From WTFY01 sp965205275 (lineage in GTDB: Bacteria; Pseudomonadota; Gammaproteobacteria; UBA4575): a stretch of 64,000 nucleotides of DNA. Made by a program: the position numbers and the translations under genes. The stretch covers positions 1,612,001 to 1,676,000 of the forward strand of contig OZ242168.1 of the NCBI GenBank assembly GCA_965205275.1, written 5' to 3'. Shown here piece after piece: positions 9,058 through 17,991 of the stretch; within the stretch, counting starts at the first letter, position 1; each line of letters begins with the position of its first letter. The notes beneath the pieces are model-generated. The model was not told the DNA's origin and searched no databases. It worked only from the letters and a program-made list of their open reading frames with translations.

Positions 9058-9978
9058 ATGACCAGCAATCACGATAGGCATGACCACGGACATGCCGACT
9101 GCGTGCATGGCAACAACGCCCGGCGCATCTTCTGGGCGCTGCTGCTGATCGGGAGTTTCATGTTCGCCGAGGTCATCGGCGGCGTAATCTCGGGATCCCT
9201 CGCGCTGCTGGCCGATGCCGCCCACATGCTTGGCGACACGGTGTCCCTGCTGTTTGCCTGGATCGCCTTCAGACTGAGCCGCCGTCCTGCCGACAAGGCG
9301 CGTACCTATGGCTACCACCGCTTTCCGGTGCTCGCCGCCTTCGCCAACGGCATCGGCCTGATGTTCATCATTAGCTGGATCTTCATCGAGGCGGGCGGGC
9401 GGCTCATCAATCCGGCCGAGGTGCTCGCCGGTCCGATGCTGGTGGTGGCAGGGCTAGGCCTTGCCGTCAATGTCGCCGCGTTCGTGCTGCTTCATGGAGC
9501 CGACCGCAACAACCTTAATATCCGTGGCGCCCTGCTCCACGTGCTGGGCGACATGCTCGGTTCGGTCGTAGCGGTCGGTGCGGCACTGATCATCATCATG
9601 ACCGGCTGGATGCCGATCGATCCACTACTTTCTATCCTGGTCGGGCTGCTGGTACTACGCAGTGCCTGGTTTCTGGTGAAGGATGCGGCGCATGTGCTGC
9701 TTGAAGGCGTTCCCAAACAACTGGACGTGCACAAAATTGGTCCGGATCTGGTCTCGCACATTCCTGACATCGAGAATGTGCACCACGTACACGCCTGGTC
9801 CTTGTCGCAAGACCACTCGTTACTGACCCTGCATGCACGAATCATTGAAGGCGCCAGCCCGGATTTGGCCATCGCCAGGATACAGGCCCGTCTGGTGGAA
9901 CGCTTCGATATCGACCACGTTACGGTGCAAATCGAACTGGAAGACTGCACCGACGATACCGTCGCCGAACACGATTGA
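9058..9978 (+). CDS. cation diffusion facilitator (zinc/cobalt/cadmium exporter)
   Basis: A 306-residue CDF transporter with six predicted membrane helices and a cytoplasmic C-terminal domain (VHHVHAWSL). The metal site residues are in ALLADAAHMLGDT (helix 2) and ALLHVLGDMLGS (helix 5). A histidine-rich N-terminus (HDRHDHGHADCVHG) supports zinc. The CzcD/ZitB subgroup exports Zn2+ by proton exchange. It sits directly beside the high-affinity zinc importer ZnuABC, and the block is richer in GC than its neighbours. Confidence 0.92.
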   Translation: MTSNHDRHDHGHADCVHGNNARRIFWALLLIGSFMFAEVIGGVISGSLALLADAAHMLGDTVSLLFAWIAFRLSRRPADKARTYGYHRFPVLAAFANGIGLMFIISWIFIEAGGRLINPAEVLAGPMLVVAGLGLAVNVAAFVLLHGADRNNLNIRGALLHVLGDMLGSVVAVGAALIIIMTGWMPIDPLLSILVGLLVLRSAWFLVKDAAHVLLEGVPKQLDVHKIGPDLVSHIPDIENVHHVHAWSLSQDHSLLTLHARIIEGASPDLAIARIQARLVERFDIDHVTVQIELEDCTDDTVAEHD

Positions 9979-10011
9979 ACAGCCTACCGTTGCGTACCGT
10001 CTGCCCGCCGT

Positions 10012-10046
10012 GAGGGAATCGCCTGTGACAATACCCGGATTCCCTC
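10012..10046 (+). terminator. hairpin between the CDF exporter and znuB genes
   Basis: GAGGGAATC and GATTCCCTC form a perfect 9-bp stem with a 17-base loop between two converging genes. There is no T-run, so this is at best a weak terminator. Confidence 0.35.
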
Positions 10047-10055
10047 GAGCAGGAT

Positions 10056-10862
10056 TCAGTGAACGCTTCCTGTCGATCGCGAACGGCGGCGTATGCGGGT
10101 CACTATGAACAGCGCTAATGCCGCCACGACGATGGAAGGACCTGATGGCGTGTCAAATCTTGCGGAGGCAAACAATCCCCCTGCAACCGCAACACTGCCC
10201 GCCACCGCGGCACCGACAGCCATCTTCTCGGGGCTTGATGCAAAGCGCCGCACCGTCGCTGCCGGTATCACAAGTAACGCAACGATCAGCAAGACCCCGA
10301 CGATCTTGACGGCAACGGCGATGGCCGCTGCCACAAGAATTCCGAAGGCCAGACGTGCGCGCTCCGGGCGCAGTCCCGCCACGGCGGCCAGATCGGCATT
10401 GACGGTCGCTGCCAGCAGCGGACGCCAGATCCACCACAGCACCCCCAGCGCAACTGCACCGCCCGCCCAGATCACAGCCAGGTCAACGCGTGATACGGCG
10501 AGAATATCCCCGAACAGCAGCGCCTGCAGATCGAGCCGCATGTTCGGAAAAAAGGAGAGGACGACGAGGCCAAGCGCGAGCCCGCCGTGGGCAAGCAGGC
10601 CGAGCAAGGTGTCGGTCGGCAGCGTGTCGCGCCGTTCGAGATAGAACATCACCAGCACAACCGTGGCAGCGGTGACAAATATGCCGATCACCAGGTTGAG
10701 ATCGACCAGGATGGCAAATGCGACGCCGAGCAGGGCGGAGTGCGCAATCGTCTCGCCAAAGTAGGCGAGCCGCCGCCACACTACAAAACATCCCGCCGGT
10801 CCCGTGACAAGCGCCAGCCCGGTACCGGCAAGCAGGGCGCGCACAAAGAAATCGTCCAGCAT
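10056..10862 (-). CDS. znuB: zinc ABC transporter permease
   Basis: A 268-residue integral membrane protein of the ABC-3 permease family with about eight hydrophobic helices. It forms the inner-membrane channel for zinc uptake with ZnuC and ZnuA. The N-terminal VTGPAGCFVVWRRLAYFGET block and the following ALLGVAFAI are characteristic. It follows znuC after 3 bases on the same strand. Confidence 0.93.
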   Translation of the reverse strand: MLDDFFVRALLAGTGLALVTGPAGCFVVWRRLAYFGETIAHSALLGVAFAILVDLNLVIGIFVTAATVVLVMFYLERRDTLPTDTLLGLLAHGGLALGLVVLSFFPNMRLDLQALLFGDILAVSRVDLAVIWAGGAVALGVLWWIWRPLLAATVNADLAAVAGLRPERARLAFGILVAAAIAVAVKIVGVLLIVALLVIPAATVRRFASSPEKMAVGAAVAGSVAVAGGLFASARFDTPSGPSIVVAALALFIVTRIRRRSRSTGSVH

Positions 10863-10865
10863 GGC

Positions 10866-11564
10866 TCAGCCCGGCGACACGCCGTCGCGATACCCGTCGG
10901 CCGGTGTGGAGCCGCCTCCGGCTTGGGTTGGCTCATCATGTTCGTGGGGCACCAGGACCACCACTTCGTCGCCGGTATTCATGGCCATCTGGATGTCATG
11001 AGAGATCAACAGGACGCCGCAGTCGAGATCGCGGCGGATATCTTCGATCAGATCATGGAGCACATCTGCTCCGGCGATATCGACGCCCTGGACCGGCTCG
11101 TCAAGGACCAGCAAACCGGGCCGGTGAATCAGTGCCCGAGCAAGCAGTAGCCGCTGGAGCTCGCCGCCCGACAGGGTCGTGACCGGCGGGTCACCGAGCC
11201 GGTCCAGACCGACAGCGGCAAGCGCGGCGTCAATATCCCGCGCGGTGAAACGACCGGTCAGCGTCATCAGACGACGCAGGCTCAAGGGCAACGTAGGGCT
11301 CACCGATAGTCGTTGCGGAACATAACCCACCTCCAGCGATGGGGCCCGCTTGACCGTTCCCTCGTCGATATCGATCAGACCGAGCACAGCCTTCGCACAG
11401 GTCGACTTGCCGGCGCCGTTGGCACCGATCAGGTAGACCAGTTCGCCGCGAACCACCTTGATGTCGACATGCCGCACGATCCAGCGCTCGCCGCGCCGCA
11501 CTCCGATGTCACGCGCGCTGACGAGTGGGCCGGAACTGGCGGGGCGTGCGTTTCCCATGGTCAT
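10866..11564 (-). CDS. znuC: zinc ABC transporter ATP-binding protein
   Basis: A 232-residue ABC ATPase. Walker A is GANGAGKST, the signature is LSGGELQRLLLAR, Walker B is LLVLDEP, and the switch histidine is in LISHDIQ. It powers ZnuB. It lies next to znuB and is divergent from znuA, the standard znuA/znuCB layout. No zur gene is in the window. Confidence 0.94.
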   Translation of the reverse strand: MTMGNARPASSGPLVSARDIGVRRGERWIVRHVDIKVVRGELVYLIGANGAGKSTCAKAVLGLIDIDEGTVKRAPSLEVGYVPQRLSVSPTLPLSLRRLMTLTGRFTARDIDAALAAVGLDRLGDPPVTTLSGGELQRLLLARALIHRPGLLVLDEPVQGVDIAGADVLHDLIEDIRRDLDCGVLLISHDIQMAMNTGDEVVVLVPHEHDEPTQAGGGSTPADGYRDGVSPG

Positions 11565-12045
11565 CTATTCCACGGGCGCCGAAGCGGTGCAGCTCCCACA
11601 ACCGGAGACAGCACCTGCCGCACGGGAGAAGCGGCTCGATGATTGCTGCATTACGCATCCGTCAAAGCCGCAGAGTATTTTCCAATTTCTTCCAGCTTTG
11701 CTTATACTGCTCCTGGCGGCCTTGTTCCAAGGCATGACAATCTCCATTTCTTGTCCTAACATCAAATGGACGTCCCACAACCCTAAGGCCCTTTACTATT
11801 TTTCGCTCAAGCTCTGAGAAGGTAGTGATTCATGACCCGCAATGCTGCATCGCAACGCCACGCAAACGCATTTCACCGGTGCCACTTCACTCACACGGCA
11901 AAGTTTTTCGGGTCAAGTTACAATGAGTAATCTTCAGGCTGGGTGCTCCCACATGAATCAGTATACAAACAACAGAGCTAAACTCAAGACCTCCGTGACG
12001 GTGCCCGGTGTGGATGGCGGTGCGCCCATTGACCGCTCACCACCA
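11565..12045. promoter_or_regulatory. divergent znuC-znuA control region
   Basis: About 480 bases separate the znuC start from the preferred znuA start and must carry both promoters. I looked for a Zur-type palindrome and did not find a convincing one. Part of the right half is open in the znuA frame (from 11842) but reads as non-signal sequence. Confidence 0.4.
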
Positions 12046-13041
12046 ATGCCGCGACGCCTTCGTCTCGTGCTCACCACCGCCGTACTTTTTGGCTGTGTGA
12101 TCACCGGTCCGGCGGCGGCCGATGCCGCCATCCGGGTTGTCACCTCAATCAAGCCGGTGCACTCACTGGTGAGCACCGTCATGGCTGGAGCGGGCGAGCC
12201 GCACCTGATCATGCAGGACACCGCATCCCCGCACACCTTCAGCCTGCGTCCTTCTATTGCAGCACTGCTCGAGGATGCCCATATTGTCTTTCTGATCGGC
12301 GAGTCACTGGAGACCTCCCTTGTTGGCCCGATTGACGTACTCGCCGACGATGCCCGCGTGATCGCATTATCTGAAGCGAAGGGGCTTGTCCACAAGCCAC
12401 TCCGTGAAGGAGGAACGTTCGAGGCCTACGACCATGAGATCGATGACAGCCACGAGCGTCATGAAAGCGAGGAGCACGCCGGCGAAGACACGGATACACA
12501 CGGACACGATGAGCACGGTGCCTTCGACATGCACCTCTGGCTCGACCCGGTGAATGCCGGGGCAATGGTCCGCATGATCGCCGACGCCCTGTCCGAGGCG
12601 GACCCCGCCAATGCCGCAATTTATGCAGCCAATACTCAGGTACTCCTCCGCCAGCTGGAGGCACTGACCACGGAGATCGCCGCGGATATGGCTCCGGTCC
12701 GCAAACGGCCTTTTATCGTGTTCCACGACGCCTACCGGCATTTCGAGGATCGCTTCGGCCTGACTGCGGCTGGCTCGGCAGTAGTCAGCTCAGGACGATC
12801 ACCTGGCGCCCGACGCATTCTGGAACTCCGTGAAAAGGTGCACGAACTCGGTGCGACCTGCGTATTCGACGAACCCCAGTTCGAGTCGCGCCTTGTTAAC
12901 ACCATCACCGAAGGCACACTGGCGCGGACCGGCACCCTTGATCCCCTGGGCGCAACCATCGAAAGTGGGCCCGATGCGTACTTCACTCTCCTGCGCAACA
13001 TGGCAGCATCGTTCAAGAACTGCCTGGCACCGGCGGGTTAG
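12046..13041 (+). CDS. znuA: periplasmic zinc-binding protein ZnuA
   Basis: A cluster A-I solute-binding protein of 331 residues. A signal peptide (RRLRLVLTTAVLFGCVITG...AAADA) starts at the ATG at 12046, which is why this start is preferred over the open frame to 11842. Zinc ligands are expected at the histidine in SPHTFSLRP, in MHLWLDP and in FHDAYRHF, with a late aspartate/glutamate region in DEPQFES. A flexible His/Glu/Asp-rich loop (about residues 130-165, DSHERHESEEHAGED and THGHDEHG) is typical of ZnuA. No strong ribosome binding site is seen, so the start is moderately sure. Confidence 0.92.
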   Translation: MPRRLRLVLTTAVLFGCVITGPAAADAAIRVVTSIKPVHSLVSTVMAGAGEPHLIMQDTASPHTFSLRPSIAALLEDAHIVFLIGESLETSLVGPIDVLADDARVIALSEAKGLVHKPLREGGTFEAYDHEIDDSHERHESEEHAGEDTDTHGHDEHGAFDMHLWLDPVNAGAMVRMIADALSEADPANAAIYAANTQVLLRQLEALTTEIAADMAPVRKRPFIVFHDAYRHFEDRFGLTAAGSAVVSSGRSPGARRILELREKVHELGATCVFDEPQFESRLVNTITEGTLARTGTLDPLGATIESGPDAYFTLLRNMAASFKNCLAPAG

Positions 13042-13214
13042 GGTTGGAACGGATACAGGACAACCCGGCCGATACGGTAGGGATACAAACTGCATTCGGC
13101 CAAAAACCGATTCCGGCCATCCCGCGCTCTTTGCATGAGCACTTCAGATGCCTTTATCCGGGAGTCGTCTTTCAGCCGGTAACTTGCTGTACTGGCCCAC
13201 CTCTCCTTGTATGC

Positions 13215-14621
13215 CTAGGCCTTTTCAAACAGTCCCAGTTCCTGAATCTTCCGGGTCAGGGTATTTCTTCCCCACCCCAGAAGCTTTGCTGCTTTCTGAC
13301 GTCTTCCTCCGGTTTTTTTCATCGCCGCCCGGATCATGATGGCCTCGAATTCCGGCAACGCCCGGTTCCAGATGGCAGCACTGCCCTTGGATAATTCACA
13401 ATCGACCCATTCACGCAGCAGGCTTTGCCAGTTAGCCATGTCTGTCATTTCACCTTCCAGCATCTGTGCCGGCAGGTCCTGTATGTGAATCTCATTACCG
13501 GCCGCCATCACAGTCAGCCAGCGACAAACGTTTTCCAGCTGCCTGACGTTACCCGGCCATCTCAATGTACTCAGGTATTCCACGACCTCGTCGACCAGCT
13601 GCTTCGGTTCGGTCTCCAGTTCTTTTGCGGAACTTTGCATAAAATGGTGCAATAAAACCGGAATATCCTCGCTGCGCTCATGCAGCGCAGGGATGTGGAT
13701 ACGAATCACATTGAGGCGGTGAAACAGGTCTTCACGAAACTCACCATTGCGGACACGGGCTTCCAGGTCCTGGTGGGTGGCAGCGATGATCCGGACATCG
13801 GCCTGGACCGGGTCATAACCGCCAATACGGTAAAAGTGTCCGTCCGACAGGATACGTAGCAACCGCGTTTGCAGGTCAGCGGGCATGTCGCCAATTTCAT
13901 CTAGGAACAGGGTCCCTTTGTGCGCCTGCTCAAAACGTCCTTTACGCATGGCATAGGCTCCTGTAAATACCCCTTTCTCATGCCCGAACAATTCCGCCTC
14001 AAGCAGTTCGCGCGGGATCGCGGCCATATTCAGGGCAATAAACGGCCCCGTTGCACGCGGGCTGTGCTCATGCAGGGCCTGTGCAACCAGTTCTTTCCCG
14101 GTGCCCGAGGCACCGTTGATGAGGACCGTCATACTGGAATTCGACAATCGGCCGATGGCACGAAACACCTCCTGCATGGCGGGTGATTTGCCAATGATCC
14201 TGAATGGCGGGTCCGCAGCCGTACTCTCCGCTGCAAAAAGTGCTGGCTCCCCACGGGCCGCCAGACAGGCACGCCTGGCAAGTTCGACGGCCTCCTCCAC
14301 GTCAAAGGGCTTGGGCAGGTAATCGAAAGCGCCTTTTTCATAGGCACCGACGGCACTTTGCAGGTCCGAATGTGCGGTCATGATGATAATCGGCAACTTC
14401 GGGTGGTCCGCCTTGATCCGTTCCAGAAACTCAAAACCGTCCATACCGGGCATGCGAACATCCGTAAGAATTGCAGCGGGCACCTGCCGCTCCAGTTCGC
14501 GCAACGCCACCGCCGCAGAATCAAAAGTTGTCACCGGTATGCCGGCTTTCTCGAACGCACGCTCCAGTACCCAGCGCATGGCCCGATCGTCATCAATCAC
14601 CCAGATATTTGCATCTTTCAT
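13215..14621 (-). CDS. ntrC: nitrogen regulator NtrC (sigma-54 activator)
   Basis: A 468-residue response regulator: receiver domain (VIDDDRAMRW, phospho-acceptor in LTDVRMPG, lysine in LPKPF), sigma-54 AAA+ domain (Walker A GASGTGKEL, Walker B GTLFLDEIGDM) and a Fis-type helix-turn-helix at the end (RQKAAKLLGWGRNTLTRKI). It activates glnA and other nitrogen genes when phosphorylated by NtrB. The loop that touches sigma-54 reads GVFTGA instead of the near-invariant GAFTGA. The ATG at 14621 (MKDANIW) is preferred over an open frame to 14660. ntrB lies immediately upstream. Confidence 0.96.
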   Translation of the reverse strand: MKDANIWVIDDDRAMRWVLERAFEKAGIPVTTFDSAAVALRELERQVPAAILTDVRMPGMDGFEFLERIKADHPKLPIIIMTAHSDLQSAVGAYEKGAFDYLPKPFDVEEAVELARRACLAARGEPALFAAESTAADPPFRIIGKSPAMQEVFRAIGRLSNSSMTVLINGASGTGKELVAQALHEHSPRATGPFIALNMAAIPRELLEAELFGHEKGVFTGAYAMRKGRFEQAHKGTLFLDEIGDMPADLQTRLLRILSDGHFYRIGGYDPVQADVRIIAATHQDLEARVRNGEFREDLFHRLNVIRIHIPALHERSEDIPVLLHHFMQSSAKELETEPKQLVDEVVEYLSTLRWPGNVRQLENVCRWLTVMAAGNEIHIQDLPAQMLEGEMTDMANWQSLLREWVDCELSKGSAAIWNRALPEFEAIMIRAAMKKTGGRRQKAAKLLGWGRNTLTRKIQELGLFEKA

Positions 14622-14646
14622 AGCTTCATTTCCTGTTTTGCATCTC

Positions 14647-15699
14647 TCAATGTCCCACACCGTTTAACGGCAGCAGGACACGGAATTCCGTCAGGCCGGG
14701 AGCCGAATCAAACTCAATCAATCCGCCGTGCAGATGTACCAGGCTTTGCGCAATCGGCAGGCCCAGTCCTGTGCCTTCAGCGCTCCCGGATACCATCGGG
14801 AAAAAAACCTGCGGTTTCAGTTCTTCCGCGATGCCGCAACCGTTATCCGTCACACTGATCTGGATCACCAGGCGATGACAGGTATCCCCGATTGTAAGCT
14901 GCCTCAGCACCCGGGTTTTAAGGCCTATATCCCCCTCCGTATCCACGGCACGCACGGCATTGCCCACGATATTCAGGATCGCCTGGACCAGTAAATCATG
15001 ATCGGCGTAGAGTGGCGGGATACTGGGGTCGTAATCCGTTTTGAAGGCAATGCCATCGGGGACTTCTGCAAGAGCCAGCCGCCGCACATGCTCCAGAACG
15101 TTATGGATGTTCAACTCCTGTTTGGCAGGCCTGACCTTGGGTTCGAGCATGCTATCGACCAGTTTGCGCAACCGGTCCGCTTCACCGATGATGACATCGG
15201 TGTACATCCGCAGACCTTCTTCTTCAAGCTCTCCGGCAAGCAGTTGTGCAGCCCCGCGCAGCCCGCCCAGCGGATTTTTTATTTCATGGGCCAGACCGCG
15301 CAGCATGTTCTGGGTTGCCAGATTTTCAGACAGCAGATGTTCTTCCCGGGAAATGCGGATCAGGTGGTCGATCCGGGTCACCTCAAGCAGGCATTCCGTT
15401 TTTTCCCCGGCCGGCACAGGCGTCATGGCACAGCTGATCGTGATCTCGCCCGCACCCGGGCGCTTCACACAGACTTCCCGCTCGGTGGCCGGATACCCGG
15501 TATCGATGGAACGCCGGATGTGCGCGAGGAACTCCCCCCCGGTGTCCTGGATAAAATCCGTAAGAGGCCGCCCGAGCGCATGCCGGATTCCGGTACCCAG
15601 GCACTCTTCTCCAGCCGGATTGAGGTAGCGAATACACAGATCCTCGTCTACCAGAATAATGGCCAGGGTCAGGTTTTCTATAATTCCTTGATGTTCCAT
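14647..15699 (-). CDS. ntrB: nitrogen sensor histidine kinase NtrB
   Basis: A 350-residue soluble kinase/phosphatase that controls NtrC in response to PII. It has an N-terminal PAS domain (about 10-120), the phospho-accepting histidine in GLAHEIKNPLGGLRGAAQ, and HATPase boxes NAVRAVD, DNGCGI and GTGLGLPIAQ. It precedes ntrC on the same strand with a 25-base gap. A candidate sigma-54 promoter and NtrC site lie upstream. Confidence 0.96.
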   Translation of the reverse strand: MEHQGIIENLTLAIILVDEDLCIRYLNPAGEECLGTGIRHALGRPLTDFIQDTGGEFLAHIRRSIDTGYPATEREVCVKRPGAGEITISCAMTPVPAGEKTECLLEVTRIDHLIRISREEHLLSENLATQNMLRGLAHEIKNPLGGLRGAAQLLAGELEEEGLRMYTDVIIGEADRLRKLVDSMLEPKVRPAKQELNIHNVLEHVRRLALAEVPDGIAFKTDYDPSIPPLYADHDLLVQAILNIVGNAVRAVDTEGDIGLKTRVLRQLTIGDTCHRLVIQISVTDNGCGIAEELKPQVFFPMVSGSAEGTGLGLPIAQSLVHLHGGLIEFDSAPGLTEFRVLLPLNGVGH

Positions 15700-15764
15700 G
15701 GTATGCGCCCGGTCGGGGTTTCGTTCAGTGCACTCTCGATGGCTTCAGACATACCCTGGGACCG

Positions 15765-15780
15765 TGCAAGTTTCAGTCCA
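15765..15780 (-). promoter_or_regulatory. candidate sigma-54 promoter of ntrBC
   Basis: On the minus strand this reads TGGACTGAAACTTGCA, matching the TGGCAC-N5-TTGCA form with GG and GC exactly at -24 and -12 spacing. It ends 65 bases before the ntrB start codon. By eye only. Confidence 0.6.
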
Positions 15781-15845
15781 GAAGCCTCTCCTGCACCCGG
15801 AGTGCGTAAAACCCGGAGGGCAGGGCCTCACTGGGGGCCTGAAAA

Positions 15846-15862
15846 TGCACTATTCAAGTGCA
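15846..15862 (-). promoter_or_regulatory. candidate NtrC enhancer upstream of ntrB
   Basis: TGCACT-ATTCA-AGTGCA is a perfect dyad that closely matches the NtrC consensus TGCACC-N5-GGTGCA. It lies about 65-80 bases upstream of the candidate sigma-54 promoter of ntrB, a normal enhancer distance. Confidence 0.6.
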
Positions 15863-15964
15863 TACAGACGGCCATACTACGCTTTCACGCGCCAGGAGAA
15901 AACCTCAACCCGGGGCCAAATCCCGGGCGGCACTGCTGAAATACAGCCTCTGGTGACTTCGTGT

Positions 15965-15992
15965 CAAAAAAACGCCCCTGCATGGGCGTTTT
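15965..15992 (-). terminator. terminator of glnA
   Basis: AACGCCC and GGGCGTT form a 7-bp stem around a 6-base loop, followed on the minus strand by a run of T. It lies 26 bases after the glnA stop codon. A good rho-independent terminator. Confidence 0.8.
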
Positions 15993-16017
15993 CAGTGAAC
16001 GTCCTGAAAGGATACCG

Positions 16018-17427
16018 CTAGCAGCTGTAGTACATATCAAACTCAATGGGATGAGTGGACATGCGCAGCGCCGTCACCTCTTCCATCTTCAGTTCGATAT
16101 AACCATCGATCAGATCGTCAGAGAACGCGTCTCCGGCCTTGAGAAATTCGCGGTCGTTGTCCAGCGCTTCAAGGGCCTGGTCCAGGGAAGAACAGACCGT
16201 CGGTATACCCGCTTCTTCTTCAGGAGGCAGGTCATACAGATCCTTGTCGATCGGTGCGCCCGGATCGATCTGGTTCTGGATTCCATCGAGGCCAGCCAGC
16301 AACATGGCGGCGTTGGTCAGGTACGGATTTCCCGAGGCATCCGGAAACCGCACTTCAATACGCCTTGCCTTGGCATTGGCTTCATGCGGAATTCGAATCG
16401 ATGCCGAGCGGTTACGGGCCGAGTAGGCCAGCATAACGGGCGCTTCAAAGCCGGGTACCAGACGCTTGTAGCTGTTCGTGGTCGCATTGGCGAAGGCATT
16501 GATCGCACGCGCATGCTTGATGATGCCACCGATGTAGTAAAACGCCGTTTGTGACATACCGCCATACAGGTCTCCCGTAAACAGGTTGTCGCCATCCTTG
16601 AACAGGGACTGGTGTACGTGCATGCCGCTGCCGTTATCGCCAACGATGGGTTTCGGCATGAAAGTCGCCGTCTTGCCGTAATTGTGTGCCACATTCTGCA
16701 CGACGTACTTCAGGATCTGGTTCCAGTCCGCACGCACGGTAAGGGTATTGAAACGCGTGCCAATTTCGCACTGTCCGGCCGTACCGACTTCATGATGGTG
16801 GACTTCAACCACGACGCCCATTTGCGTAAGGACCTGGCACATGGCAGAACGCAGGTCCTGCAGGGAATCCACGGGGGGTACCGGGAAATAACCGCCTTTC
16901 ACACCCGGGCGGTGACCGATATTGCCCTCTTCATAGCTTTTGCTTGAGTTCCATGCCGCTTCTTCAGAGTCTACGGAATAGGATGCCCCTGACATGTCAT
17001 TGGACCACTTCACATCATCAAAAACAAAAAATTCGGGTTCAGGACCAAAATAGGCCGTGTCGGCGACCCCCGTGGAACGCAGATAGGCTTCTGCGCGTTT
17101 GGCGGTGGATCTCGGGTCACGAATGTACCCTTCCATGGTGGAAGGCTCGAGAATGTCACAACGCAGGTTCAGGGTCGTGTCCGTATAGAACGGATCGATC
17201 ACGGCGGTTTCGGGATCAGGCATCAGCACCATGTCGGACTCATTGATGCCTTTCCAGCCGGAGATGGACGAGCCATCAAACATCTTGCCTTGTTCAAAAA
17301 AATCTTCCGCTACCACTGAGGCCGGTAATGAGACATGCTGCTCCTTACCCAGGGTATCGGTAAATCGTAAATCGACGAATTGAACATCGTTATCCTTCAT
17401 CATCTTGATTACATCGCTTGCGGACAT
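16018..17427 (-). CDS. glnA: glutamine synthetase type I
   Basis: A 469-residue dodecameric enzyme that makes glutamine from glutamate, ammonia and ATP. Visible are FDGSSISGWKGI (N-terminal signature), FGPEPEFFVFD (metal ligands), the ATP-site block KPIVGDNGSGMHVHQS, and DLYDLPPEE, which carries the tyrosine adenylylated by GlnE in the GSI-beta class. Upstream are a candidate sigma-54 promoter and NtrC site, and ntrBC lies downstream on the same strand, so it is nitrogen regulated. Confidence 0.98.
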   Translation of the reverse strand: MSASDVIKMMKDNDVQFVDLRFTDTLGKEQHVSLPASVVAEDFFEQGKMFDGSSISGWKGINESDMVLMPDPETAVIDPFYTDTTLNLRCDILEPSTMEGYIRDPRSTAKRAEAYLRSTGVADTAYFGPEPEFFVFDDVKWSNDMSGASYSVDSEEAAWNSSKSYEEGNIGHRPGVKGGYFPVPPVDSLQDLRSAMCQVLTQMGVVVEVHHHEVGTAGQCEIGTRFNTLTVRADWNQILKYVVQNVAHNYGKTATFMPKPIVGDNGSGMHVHQSLFKDGDNLFTGDLYGGMSQTAFYYIGGIIKHARAINAFANATTNSYKRLVPGFEAPVMLAYSARNRSASIRIPHEANAKARRIEVRFPDASGNPYLTNAAMLLAGLDGIQNQIDPGAPIDKDLYDLPPEEEAGIPTVCSSLDQALEALDNDREFLKAGDAFSDDLIDGYIELKMEEVTALRMSTHPIEFDMYYSC

Positions 17428-17511
17428 GGGTTACTCCTTAGCTTACAAACTCGAAAGGTTGTTCTTGTTGACCGTGACTGGTGGCGCACGTAACGTCATG
17501 CGCTAGATTGA

Positions 17512-17527
17512 AGCACAATACATGCCA
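17512..17527 (-). promoter_or_regulatory. candidate sigma-54 promoter of glnA
   Basis: On the minus strand this reads TGGCATGTATTGTGCT, matching TGGCAC-N5-TTGCT except at two positions and keeping the GG/GC spacing. The glnA start is 84 bases downstream. Confidence 0.6.
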
Positions 17528-17613
17528 ACGCACCGTATCACACGCTCCAACGAAGCCAGCGCGCCATTATACGCGGCTTTTCAGCAATCGACAGTCCTAC
17601 CACGACGTGAATA

Positions 17614-17630
17614 TGCACCATTTTAGCGCA
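17614..17630 (-). promoter_or_regulatory. candidate NtrC site upstream of glnA
   Basis: TGCACC-ATTTT-AGCGCA has one perfect half site and one with mismatches to the NtrC dyad TGCACC-N5-GGTGCA. It is about 87 bases upstream of the candidate glnA sigma-54 promoter. Confidence 0.45.
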
Positions 17631-17685
17631 AAAGCACACCAAAAGAGTGCGGAACCGGAACCCAACGGGTCCCCGTCAATCCCGG

Positions 17686-17904
17686 TCAGCAGCCCAAATC
17701 AGCCAGACAGGACTGGCACGCACTCCATGCACCCGACCGGTCGAGGATCCCGTCCGGTGGTTCATACCGGTAGTACTCACAAGCGTTTTCATACTTCCCG
17801 GCTTCAACCTGATTTTTCATTTCGCGTTTTTTATCGAATACAATCCACGCACACAAAAGCAGGATACCGAGGGGGATATTGCCGGGACGGAAGAAAAACC
17901 GCAT
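17686..17904 (-). CDS. possible small membrane protein, unknown
   Basis: A 72-codon frame in the glnA-glyQ gap. It has one hydrophobic segment (NIPLGILLLCAWIVFDKK) followed by a basic stretch and a Cys-containing tail (SACQSCLADLGC). No ribosome binding site is obvious and I do not recognise a family. It may be chance coding. Confidence 0.25.
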   Translation of the reverse strand: MRFFFRPGNIPLGILLLCAWIVFDKKREMKNQVEAGKYENACEYYRYEPPDGILDRSGAWSACQSCLADLGC

Positions 17905-17935
17905 GGCGGCGAAGGGATTTTTTGAGATTACCCGC

Positions 17936-17957
17936 GACCGGTCTTGCGAAAGACCGG
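17936..17957 (+). promoter_or_regulatory. hairpin and -10-like box upstream of glyQ
   Basis: ACCGGTCTT and AAGACCGGT form a strong stem with a very short loop, followed at once by TATACT. The stem could terminate the small minus-strand frame or shape the glyQ leader. No T-run follows. Confidence 0.35.
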
Positions 17958-17991
17958 TATACTCCGGTTGCAGGATATCAAGTTCAAAACC

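Noticed and set aside
11565..12045. Zur box in the znu control region
   Set aside because: No palindrome close enough to the GAAATGTTATA-type consensus was found by eye.
14998..15939. A 313-codon plus-strand frame opposite ntrB
   Set aside because: Antisense to NtrB with intact kinase motifs; it would also run through the sigma-54 promoter region.
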